A stretch of DNA of 10,028 nt from JBFYKJ01 sp041306005 (GTDB taxonomy: Archaea; Altiarchaeota; Altiarchaeia; JAFGQM01), in the NCBI GenBank assembly GCA_041306005.1, contig JBFYKJ010000075.1:1-10028 (forward strand). Reading direction: 5' to 3'. The number at the start of each line of letters is the position of its first letter. The stretch's first letter is position 1. The translations under genes were made by a program, and so were the position numbers. Shown here one piece after another: positions 1 to 5,911 of this stretch. The notes below the pieces were generated by a model. The model made no database searches. It was given only the letters and a program-made list of their open reading frames with translations, and was not told the origin of the DNA.

Positions 1-40
1 GAGGGGTATGAATCGATATGAGCCTTGAGCCCGAAACGCC

Positions 41-190
41 CTGTAGAACTCCTTAGCATCCTTCGTATGAGACCTTCCTAGCATCCCCTATACAAGACCT
101 CCTTAGACGCCCTCATACAAGACCTCCTTAGACGCCCTCATACAAGACCTCCTTAGATACCCTCATACAAGACCTCCTTAGCACCCCTTC
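41..190. repeat. 25-bp tandem repeat, about six units
   Basis: Six consecutive 25-base units begin at 41, 66, 91, 116, 141 and 166. The units at 91 and 116 are identical and the one at 141 differs at two bases; those at 41, 66 and 166 are diverged but keep the register. Each central unit begins TACAAGACCTCCTTAG and ends CCCTCA. A possible further decayed unit lies before 41. The period is not a multiple of three, so this is unlikely to be protein-coding. Read on the minus strand, the central units each carry TAAGGAGG followed six bases later by ATG, so a Shine-Dalgarno-like signal and start codon recur. There are no unique spacers, so it is not CRISPR. Function unknown; it lies directly upstream of the pilus-platform promoter. 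Confidence 0.85.
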
Positions 191-204
191 TCCAAGACCG
201 AATA

Positions 205-216
205 CCTTTTTTATCC
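205..216 (+). promoter_or_regulatory. TATA-like promoter of the T2SF pair
   Basis: A T-rich box (T-run then AT, 207-214) is centred about 28 bases before the ATG at 239. That spacing matches the other leaderless starts in this window and the usual archaeal distance from TATA box to transcription start. It is not a strong TATA sequence, so the call rests mainly on position. Confidence 0.45.
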
Positions 217-238
217 CCCCTCCCTTTAATTTGCCACT

Positions 239-1114
239 ATGCCCTCCGCTTTTGAATCCGAAAGGCTCCAGAAGACCGCCCAGCCGTTCATAGGCCTGGC
301 GCAGAAGATCGAGCGGATAGTTCCCAACATGGAGTGGAACCTGGAGCGCGCGGGCATACATACCGAGCCCCTGGCCTACATCTCCATAGCGATATATATG
401 GCGTTCTCGGTAGGCATCGCCACATTCGCCGGCATACTCCTCCCGGCTTATCTCACCGACAAGATGGAGGTCGGGATGACAATGGCAATAGCCGCGTCGA
501 TAGGCCTCTCGATATTCATGCTGTTTTACATACTGGCCATGCCGCACGTCAAGATAAAGCGCCGCGCGGCGATGATAGAGCGCAACCTCGGCTACGCCCT
601 CAAGGACCTGGAGATACAGACCGGGGCGGGGATACCGGTCTTCGACGCGATGGTCCACGTCGCCAACGGAGGGTACAGCGAGTGCTCCGAGGAGTTCAAG
701 TCGGTGATACGCAAGGTCGAGAGCGGGACCTCGATAATAAAGGCGCTCGACGAAGTGGGCATGCAAACGGCATCCCCGTTCCTGCGGAGGATAATCTGGC
801 AGATAGTGAACAGCATGTACGCCGGCTCTGACATAAGCGTTGCCCTGGCTTCCATCAGCGATGACCTGACCCGCGACAAGCAGACGAGGATAAAGACCTA
901 CGGGCAGGAGATGAACCTCTGGTCGCTCATGTACATGCTGATGGTGATAGTGCTCCCGGCGCTTGCCATAACGCTGCTGATAATCCTCTCCACCCTTATC
1001 GACATATTCGGCAAGGTGGACAAGAACCTGATATTTGGCGGCATCGTAATCTTCCTTTTCATCTTCCAGTTCATGCTGATAGGCATGATAAAGAACAAGA
1101 GGCCGATAGTGTAA
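239..1114 (+). CDS. T2SF-family membrane protein (TadC/FlaJ-like)
   Basis: Predicted inner-membrane platform subunit of an archaeal type IV pilus-like or type II secretion-like machine, 291 residues. Two hydrophobic segments (about 46-70 and 79-101) are followed by a cytoplasmic helical region (about 105-225) and two more segments (about 228-252 and 264-285). This is the topology of a single GspF/TadC-type T2SF domain. Within the cytoplasmic part, the run from ALKDLEIQTGAGIP, through the ESGTSIIKAL stretch, to SDISVALASISDDL fits the T2SF helix pattern. In known systems this domain contacts the secretion ATPase. The ATG at 239 suits a leaderless start from the TATA-like box at about 210. The next gene, 30 bases on, is a second T2SF protein, probably co-transcribed and probably its partner, as TadB pairs with TadC. 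No ATPase or pilin gene is present. Family confident; exact system unknown. Confidence 0.85.
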   Translation: MPSAFESERLQKTAQPFIGLAQKIERIVPNMEWNLERAGIHTEPLAYISIAIYMAFSVGIATFAGILLPAYLTDKMEVGMTMAIAASIGLSIFMLFYILAMPHVKIKRRAAMIERNLGYALKDLEIQTGAGIPVFDAMVHVANGGYSECSEEFKSVIRKVESGTSIIKALDEVGMQTASPFLRRIIWQIVNSMYAGSDISVALASISDDLTRDKQTRIKTYGQEMNLWSLMYMLMVIVLPALAITLLIILSTLIDIFGKVDKNLIFGGIVIFLFIFQFMLIGMIKNKRPIV

Positions 1115-1144
1115 ATAGGGAACGCAGTTCGATAGTCCAAAGAA

Positions 1145-3265
1145 ATGGCAAAGGAGACTTCAAGCAAGGCGGTTGGCACGCAGGCTCGGCGGGGGCAGCC
1201 CCCGCCCGAGATAGCCGCGCTCTCCACAGAGGAGCTGCATCGCATCCTGCTTAAGTCCAAGAAAGGCCTGTTCGGATCGCCCGAGGCAAAGCTGAGGGCG
1301 GACATATGCGCGCGGCTAAGGATCGGCGGGCACGAGGCATTCACCCGCGGCGCCATGCTAGCTTACTCCCGTTTCCCGGACGTGCGGGCGAAGATGGCTA
1401 AGCCGCTTGCAGATATGGCGAAGCGTCGGGCGGAGATAACGGAAAAACTGGCCCGCGAGATAGCGAAGGCCGATAAGAAGCGGGCCGAAGCGGATGCTAA
1501 GCTTGCCAAAAAAAGGGCCAAAGACCAGGCGAGGCTCGCCGCGGAGAGGGTGAAGATAGAGGCGAGGATTGCGAAGGAGGCGGTGAAAGAGGCTGCGAGG
1601 AAAGCAAAGGCGGCGTCCAAGAGCGCGAAGGCGGCATCCAAGAGCGCGAAGGCGGCGCAAATCCCCGCCGCAAAAGCCGGACAGCCCAAGCCCGGACCGC
1701 AGCCGTTGATGCTCGAGACCGTCATAACCCGCCCGCGGCCGGAAAGCCGGCAGGTGCCAAAAGACGTCCGGAAGGACATCGCGATGATGAAGCCGTCGTT
1801 CGCCCCCCCGCCGCCGCCGGGCCCGGAGGCTGAAACGCGCGCCGAAATACTGGACAGGATAATCGATGAGCAGAGGCGGCTTGAGGCGCATGCCGCCATG
1901 GCGAAAGAGAAGCGGGCCGGCAGGCCAAACCCGCTCAAGCGCGTCGCCGCTGGCGTGAACCGCGCGATCAGTTCCTTCTTCAGGGCCATAGGCCACGGGA
2001 TATTCGTATTCTTCGCGACGCTGGTCGCAGTCCCGATAGACCTCGCCCGGCTCGCCGTCCGGCTGATCGGCAGTTTCCTTACGGCGATATACCAGCGCGC
2101 GGGCGGGCTGTCCCCCTTCGGCTGGAAGAAAAGGATAAACCAGCTCGTGATATACAGCGGCATAGGCAAGACCCAGGAAGAGGTCACCGGGATGACAATA
2201 GTCAACGGCGCGGTCCTTGGGATCCTTACACTCTCGCTGCTATACTTCCTGCTCGGGTGGGGCCTTGCGGTGTCGGCCGCCGCCGGAGTGTTCATATTCC
2301 TCGCGACGTGGGTAGTTGTGTACTCTGTGGTCAACCTGATGGCCGACAAGCGCACGGACGAGGTCGAGGCGGCGCTGCCCGACGTCCTGCAGATTGTGAG
2401 CGCGAACATCTCGTCGGGCATGACCCCCTATAACGCGCTGTGGGTCTCGGCGAGGAAGGAGTTTGGCGCCCTTGCGCAGGAGATAAAGGTGGCCCAGAGG
2501 GAGACGCTAGGCGGCAAGCCCTTCCAGGACGCCCTGACCGACATGAGCAAGCGCGTCAGGTCCAACGTCCTGCAAAGGACGATAAGGCTCCTGATACAGG
2601 GCATGAAGGCGGGCGGCGAGCTGTCGACGATATTGCAGGGGATAGCCACGGACATCAGGCAGATGAGGCTCCTTCAAAGGGAGATGGCGGCGAACACGAT
2701 GTCGTACCTCATGTTCATACTCTTTGGGATGCTAATCGGCGCCCCGCTGCTGTTCTCGGTGTCGATACAGTTCGTGGACGTGATAAACAAGTTCCAGCCT
2801 GAGAGCATGGACGCCGTCGACATGGCGTCCTTCCAGTCGAGCCCCGCGATGGGCGGCATGCAGGGCTTTAACATGCTTAGCATGGGCGGGGGCAAATGCC
2901 CGAAGGACTTTGACGGGGATGGGATACCCGACTCCGTGGAAAAGGAGTGGGGCCTCAACTCAAAGAACTCGACCGATGCGGGGACCATCAACCCCGAGAC
3001 CGGAGAGACATATTCCTCGGAATACCAGAAGACCGCGGAGCCGGTGCCGGGCTCTTGCATAACCGCAAACTACCTCAGCACATTTGCCTTCCTGGCGCTT
3101 TTCAGCATAGCATTATTCGGCTCGCTGCTGCTCGGGATCATACGGGATGGAAAGCAAAGCGCGGGCGTCAAGCTCATGCCGGTGCTGATACCCGCGGTGC
3201 TCGGCGTGTTTTTCCTGATGAACTGGGGGCTGTCGGTGTTCTTCAAGGGGATGTTCGGGGTATAG
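1145..3265 (+). CDS. T2SF-family platform protein with coiled-coil extension and calcium-loop insert
   Basis: Second T2SF (TadB/TadC/FlaJ-like) membrane protein, 706 residues, far longer than the usual roughly 300 for a single-domain member. Residues 1-75 are of unknown fold. Residues about 80-172 are an Ala/Lys/Glu/Arg-rich likely coiled coil. Residues 173-265 are Pro-rich with a PPPPPG run. Residues 274-315 form a hydrophobic or amphipathic stretch. Membrane segments lie at about 354-374 and 376-399, then the cytoplasmic T2SF domain (about 403-516; DEVEAALPDVLQIVSANISS), a segment at 519-541, an external loop (542-637), and two final segments (about 640-665 and 675-702). The loop carries DFDGDGIPD (588-596) followed by GLNSKNSTD, like a thrombospondin type 3 or dockerin-type calcium loop. 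It also has two cysteines (587, 638) that could pair. An in-frame TAG at 1133 rules out an upstream start. No clear ribosome binding site is seen. It probably partners the preceding gene. Confidence 0.85.
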   Translation: MAKETSSKAVGTQARRGQPPPEIAALSTEELHRILLKSKKGLFGSPEAKLRADICARLRIGGHEAFTRGAMLAYSRFPDVRAKMAKPLADMAKRRAEITEKLAREIAKADKKRAEADAKLAKKRAKDQARLAAERVKIEARIAKEAVKEAARKAKAASKSAKAASKSAKAAQIPAAKAGQPKPGPQPLMLETVITRPRPESRQVPKDVRKDIAMMKPSFAPPPPPGPEAETRAEILDRIIDEQRRLEAHAAMAKEKRAGRPNPLKRVAAGVNRAISSFFRAIGHGIFVFFATLVAVPIDLARLAVRLIGSFLTAIYQRAGGLSPFGWKKRINQLVIYSGIGKTQEEVTGMTIVNGAVLGILTLSLLYFLLGWGLAVSAAAGVFIFLATWVVVYSVVNLMADKRTDEVEAALPDVLQIVSANISSGMTPYNALWVSARKEFGALAQEIKVAQRETLGGKPFQDALTDMSKRVRSNVLQRTIRLLIQGMKAGGELSTILQGIATDIRQMRLLQREMAANTMSYLMFILFGMLIGAPLLFSVSIQFVDVINKFQPESMDAVDMASFQSSPAMGGMQGFNMLSMGGGKCPKDFDGDGIPDSVEKEWGLNSKNSTDAGTINPETGETYSSEYQKTAEPVPGSCITANYLSTFAFLALFSIALFGSLLLGIIRDGKQSAGVKLMPVLIPAVLGVFFLMNWGLSVFFKGMFGV
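1604..1657 (+). repeat. In-frame 21-bp coding repeat (AKAASKS)
   Basis: Two and a half copies of a seven-codon unit encoding AKAASKS (residues 154-171 of the 706-residue protein) lie end to end, with units at 1604 and 1625 and a partial one at 1646. The copies differ by only a few bases, which suggests recent slippage or duplication at the end of the Ala/Lys-rich coiled-coil region. The repeat keeps the frame and is part of the gene. Confidence 0.8.
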
Positions 3266-3389
3266 GGGCCAGGAATAAGCTCGGAATCCAAAAAGCGGTG
3301 CTGCTTAGTGGTACTCTACGGGTCAGAAAGAAACGGGTCGGGCTTGTCAACAAGGGTAAGAGTGTCTAGGTGTGCCGCAAGCATGCGGA

Positions 3390-3503
3390 TTACACAAGGG
3401 AAGGACTTTTTTGAGCGCGCTGCCTGCGCCTTGCATCCGCCTTTTTTACCCTGCTGTCAAGGTACGCTTCCATCGAAAAGGTCAGGACCATCTTTTTGCC
3501 CAC
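3390..3503 (-). CDS. Possible 37-residue basic protein
   Basis: A short frame runs from GTG (3503) to TAA (3392-3390) and begins MGKKMVLTFSMEAYLDSRVK. Its second half is very basic (a KKADARRRQR stretch). I do not recognise it. Support is contextual: a strong TATA box (TTTATATA, 3535-3528) is centred 28 bases before the GTG, the same spacing as the other leaderless starts here. Its codons (AGG, GTC, CTG, GCG) resemble those of the neighbours. An in-frame stop upstream limits the frame, and an ATG at residue 5 is an alternative start. A small hairpin (CCGCA-AGCA-TGCGG, 3375-3388) directly follows the stop. It would be divergently transcribed from the regulator gene at 3696. It could also be the leader of a non-coding RNA, or a chance frame. 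Confidence 0.35.
   Translation of the reverse strand: MGKKMVLTFSMEAYLDSRVKKADARRRQRAQKSPSLV
3407..3447 (+). terminator. Oligo-T tracts after the T2SF pair
   Basis: Two T6 runs (3407-3412 and 3442-3447) and a T5 run (3493-3497) lie 140-230 bases after the stop of the platform gene. Archaeal RNA polymerase commonly terminates at such tracts on the non-template strand without a strong hairpin. However, the same tracts read as Lys-containing codons of the small minus-strand frame at 3390-3503, so coding could explain them instead. Confidence 0.4.
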
Positions 3504-3527
3504 CCTTGAGGTCTTATTGAGAGTCTC

Positions 3528-3535
3528 TATATAAA
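3528..3535 (-). promoter_or_regulatory. TATA box for minus-strand transcript
   Basis: TTTATATA on the minus strand is a near-consensus archaeal TATA box. It predicts a transcript starting near 3503-3507, coinciding with the GTG of the possible small protein. TATATAAA on the plus strand is also TATA-like, so direction is inferred from the downstream frame. Confidence 0.5.
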
Positions 3536-3554
3536 CTTAGCAAGTGCTTGGTTA

Positions 3555-3574
3555 TACTATACTGCATGATAGTA
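3555..3574. promoter_or_regulatory. Inverted repeat between divergent TATA boxes
   Basis: TACTAT and ATAGTA form perfect 6-base arms around an 8-base spacer (ACTGCATG). The repeat lies between the minus-strand TATA box (3528-3535) and the plus-strand one (3579-3586), abutting the latter where the factor-B recognition element would be. That placement suits a shared regulator binding site, possibly for the winged-helix protein encoded at 3696. Binding is inference. Confidence 0.45.
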
Positions 3575-3578
3575 GTAA

Positions 3579-3586
3579 TTTATATA
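3579..3586 (+). promoter_or_regulatory. TATA box upstream of the wHTH gene
   Basis: TTTATATA in a long AT-rich tract (about 3551-3613) in otherwise GC-rich DNA predicts a start near 3608-3612. This would give an untranslated leader of about 85 bases before the ATG at 3696, unlike the leaderless genes nearby. A weaker alternative, the T-run at 3656-3661, would start transcription only a few bases before the ATG. Confidence 0.5.
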
Positions 3587-3635
3587 TTTGTATACTCTAT
3601 ATGAACACTATATTCCCCTCGTGCAGCATCATCCA

Positions 3636-3647
3636 GCCGTATACGGC
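3636..3647. promoter_or_regulatory. 12-bp perfect palindrome, operator candidate
   Basis: GCCGTATACGGC is a perfect 12-base palindrome, 48 bases before the ATG of the regulator gene and downstream of its likely transcription start. This is a good position for a repressor operator or a leader hairpin. No factor is known from the sequence. Confidence 0.4.
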
Positions 3648-3695
3648 GGGTCCGGGTTTTTACGCCGGCACGGGGCGGGCGACTAAGGGTGCAAC

Positions 3696-4724
3696 ATGGC
3701 AGACGCTGACCTTGAGAAGATGTCTGAGTGGCTAGGTATCACAAAGCAGCAGCTGATGATAATCACCGTGATAAACAAGCTCGGCGCGCAGGGCGTGCCG
3801 GCTAGCCCGAAGAGCATCTGCGACGAGTTCAAGAATTACGAGAACAAGCTGATACACAAGTCGAACCTTTTCACCCAGATAAAGGCGCTGGCCGACAAGG
3901 GGTTCATCGCAAAGGCCGGCAAGGCGGACTACGTCGTCGTGCCTGAGGCCATGAAATCCGATCTCATGCACCGCAGGGGGGAACTGCTGGACGAAGCGGC
4001 CCAGATGGACGATATGGCAAGCTCGCTCAACCGCTACCTGGATGCACCGCAGGACAAGGCTGAACAGTCGATAGAATACCTGGACCACAAGGATCTCTTT
4101 GACGTGCTCGAGAAGAAGCTCAGGTATGCAAAGGAGTGCTGCATGGTCTCCCGCTTCCCAAGCATCACGTTCACATACCCGGCGTCGAACGTGCTCAAAA
4201 GGAGCCAGTACCTGAAGACCCTGCAGGATCGGTGCTTCGGCGCGCGGGACATAAAGCTGAACGTGATAACCCATCTCGACGTGAGCCACCCGTTTGACTG
4301 CTCGCTAGCGTTCTATAAGGACACGGAGGCCGCATACCGCGAGGCGGACCTTATCATACGCCAGCTTGAGAACCAGGCGAAGGCGTATGACAATTTGGAC
4401 GTCAGGTACACGGAGCAGCCGTTCGGCTTTGACGTCCTCATCCCGATAATCGACGACATAAACGAGTTCTTCATGTTCGTCAGGAGCGAGAAGGACCCGA
4501 TAGTGAGCGGCATACACATCCGGTCCACGAAGACCGCGAAAAAGGCTTACGACAGGTTCATGCGCGAGTGCCAGGGGGCGCGCAGGATGCAGGGCAAGTA
4601 TGCGGAAGACGTGTGCAGCAAGCTGCAGTCGAGGCTGAAGGAACTATACGAGAACTTCCCGAAGGAGAAGGTCAAGGCCATGCAGAGGGGTGCGGAGAAC
4701 CTCGAGGCAGACCCGCTGGCGTAG
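3696..4724 (+). CDS. Winged-helix regulator-like protein, possibly TrmB-like
   Basis: Probable DNA-binding protein of 342 residues. Residues about 13-83 read as a winged helix: helices ITKQQLMIITVINKLG, SPKSICDEF and the likely recognition helix KSNLFTQIKALADKGF, then a short strand pair (IAKAGKADYVVVP). A helical linker (88-118) suits dimerisation. From about 130 a mixed alpha/beta region (KDLFDVLEKKLRYAKECCMV to about residue 305) resembles in layout the effector-sensing C-terminal part of TrmB-type archaeal regulators. I cannot confirm that homology, nor name a ligand. A final charged helix follows (about 305-335). The ATG at 3696 is preceded by a weak AAGGGTG. Upstream lie an inverted repeat and a perfect palindrome that could be its own operators. 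It converges on purC with only 46 bases between stops and no obvious T-tract. Target unknown. Confidence 0.7.
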   Translation: MADADLEKMSEWLGITKQQLMIITVINKLGAQGVPASPKSICDEFKNYENKLIHKSNLFTQIKALADKGFIAKAGKADYVVVPEAMKSDLMHRRGELLDEAAQMDDMASSLNRYLDAPQDKAEQSIEYLDHKDLFDVLEKKLRYAKECCMVSRFPSITFTYPASNVLKRSQYLKTLQDRCFGARDIKLNVITHLDVSHPFDCSLAFYKDTEAAYREADLIIRQLENQAKAYDNLDVRYTEQPFGFDVLIPIIDDINEFFMFVRSEKDPIVSGIHIRSTKTAKKAYDRFMRECQGARRMQGKYAEDVCSKLQSRLKELYENFPKEKVKAMQRGAENLEADPLA

Positions 4725-4770
4725 GGCGCAGTCCACGCAATGTGCTCTACTACGCGGCTTGCAAATACGA

Positions 4771-5712
4771 TCAGAATTTCCCCCCGGTTATCCGCTCGAA
4801 CAGGTCTTTGTACAGCTGTGCGGTCTTATCCACCATCTCGCCCGAGAGCGGGGGTATTCCCACCTGGGGCTTTTTGTCCTCGCGCAGCTTGTCGAGGAAT
4901 TGCTTGTAGGAGAAGAAGCACCCGCAGTCGCCACCGCACGGGCAGTTGTACACCACATCGTTCTCGTACCACTTCCTGACGAACTCCTTTGAAATCTCGA
5001 CGATGTTGCCCTTGTCGTACTCCTTGGCATCCCACCAGCGGTCCTCGTCCGCGGTCCCGAAGGTGTCTATCAGCATTATGTTCCGGCCCTCGTCCATCGC
5101 GAACTCCTTCTTACCGTCGACGTGGATGAGGCCCCGCTTGCCAACCTCCTTTTGCATCATCTCGTCCACTTTTATGCAGATGTCCTTTATCCCGTCGAGC
5201 TCCGACTCCGTCAGCCCGGATATCTTGAGCGCTTCCTCCCGGGAAAGCTTCCGGTCTATCGGCTCAAACTTGGTCGTCTGCTCGAAGTAGGGTTCGGGCA
5301 GGCGCTCGCCGTATTTGGGCATGTGGCCCAAACCAAAATCCCGCGGCTTCTTCTTCCCGCTCTTGAGGGCCTGGTAAAACGACCCCGCGCAGTACCAGCG
5401 CACGACGATTTCCAGCGGTATTTGGTAATCCCCGGTCTTGTTGTTTAGCTTTGAGCAGTCGTGGATGACCCTGACCCGCTTGACTTTCATCTCATTGGGC
5501 TTTGGCAGGTCGATGAAGTGCGTCCTTATCCCGGCCTTTTCCAGCTTCTTGAACCAAAAGGCGCTTTCCCGCGCAAGCGACTCGCCCTTGCGGGGTATGG
5601 CCGACGGTATTATCTGGTCGAAGACCGATATCCTGTCGGAGAACCTGAACAGCAGCTCCTTCTCGCCCAGCGCGTAGACGTCCTTTACCTTCCCCTGCCC
5701 TATCAGCTCCAT
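4771..5712 (-). CDS. purC: SAICAR synthetase (PurC)
   Basis: Phosphoribosylaminoimidazole-succinocarboxamide synthase, the ATP-dependent cytoplasmic step joining aspartate to CAIR in purine synthesis. Family signatures in order: GKVKDVY (7-13, nucleotide-binding start), FSDRISVFDQ (24-33), IPRKGESLARESAFWF (39-54), IPLEIVVRWYCAGS (98-111), RGLIHVDGKKEF (203-214 region, slightly shifted), LIDTFGTADEDRWW (214-227) and a PP-containing C-terminus ending ERITG. Two signatures depart from the usual forms: DTFGTADEDR where DE-x-x-TPDSSR is common, and DGKKEF where DTKFEF is common. At 313 residues it is longer than many PurC proteins. The excess includes an insertion (about 251-282) with C257, C259, C263 and C265, a possible metal site. 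No other purine genes lie nearby. A GAGGGG about 8-13 bases before the ATG may bind the ribosome. Confidence 0.92.
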   Translation of the reverse strand: MELIGQGKVKDVYALGEKELLFRFSDRISVFDQIIPSAIPRKGESLARESAFWFKKLEKAGIRTHFIDLPKPNEMKVKRVRVIHDCSKLNNKTGDYQIPLEIVVRWYCAGSFYQALKSGKKKPRDFGLGHMPKYGERLPEPYFEQTTKFEPIDRKLSREEALKISGLTESELDGIKDICIKVDEMMQKEVGKRGLIHVDGKKEFAMDEGRNIMLIDTFGTADEDRWWDAKEYDKGNIVEISKEFVRKWYENDVVYNCPCGGDCGCFFSYKQFLDKLREDKKPQVGIPPLSGEMVDKTAQLYKDLFERITGGKF

Positions 5713-5750
5713 CTTCTGGCCCCTCGTCGCTTAACCTGTCGCCCAAGCTT

Positions 5751-5760
5751 GGCTTAAACT
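5751..5760 (-). promoter_or_regulatory. Possible purC promoter
   Basis: On the minus strand AGTTTAAGCC resembles an archaeal TATA box. It is centred about 44 bases before the purC ATG, giving a leader of some 17 bases that would include the GAGGGG signal. A perfect 10-base palindrome CCAAGCTTGG (5743-5752) overlaps it and could be an operator. The TATA match is weak. Confidence 0.3.
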
Positions 5761-5876
5761 TAGCTTGATCTATTGCCAAACTTGATTTTGTCGCTTAGAT
5801 TTAGGATTCCGGATTAAAGAACGCTTTTCCAGCGGGGGCCGCTTGCAAGGCTCGCGGGTTTAAGGCCCCTAAAGGA

Positions 5877-5888
5877 CTTTTTATAAAA
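5877..5888 (+). promoter_or_regulatory. TATA box of the surface-protein gene
   Basis: CTTTTTATAAAAG is a strong archaeal TATA box, centred 28-29 bases before the ATG at 5912. This indicates leaderless transcription and decides that start over the GTG at 5906. Just upstream, GGGGCC (5835-5840) and GGCCCC (5864-5869) form an inverted repeat of unknown role. Confidence 0.7.
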
Positions 5889-5911
5889 GCACCGATAAAT
5901 ATCCGGTGAAA

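Noticed and set aside
1..21. Possible C-terminal codons of an upstream plus-strand gene (EGYESI then TGA)
   Set aside because: Only six codons are visible, so it cannot be told from a chance frame.
41..190. CRISPR array
   Set aside because: The 25-base units are directly adjacent with no unique spacers, and no cas genes are near.
128..766. A 212-codon minus-strand frame
   Set aside because: It lies opposite the well-supported T2SF gene, is Arg/Tyr/His-rich in the way of antisense shadows, and ends inside the tandem repeat.
1363..2421. A 352-codon minus-strand frame opposite the second platform gene
   Set aside because: Its composition (Ala/Ser/Arg runs mirroring Lys/Ala codons) is explained by the plus-strand gene, which has recognisable domains.
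3266..3695. tRNA or C/D-box RNA gene
   Set aside because: I could find neither a cloverleaf with a T-loop nor paired C and D box motifs.
3308..3735. Two short plus-strand frames of 63 and 70 codons before the regulator gene
   Set aside because: Composition is Cys/Pro/Ser-rich and unlike the neighbours, the frames run over oligo-T, TATA and palindrome elements, and one overlaps the regulator start.
4568..4992. Plus-strand frames spanning the convergent stops at 4724/4771
   Set aside because: They are out-of-frame readings of the regulator's 3' end and antisense of purC, with no family signature.
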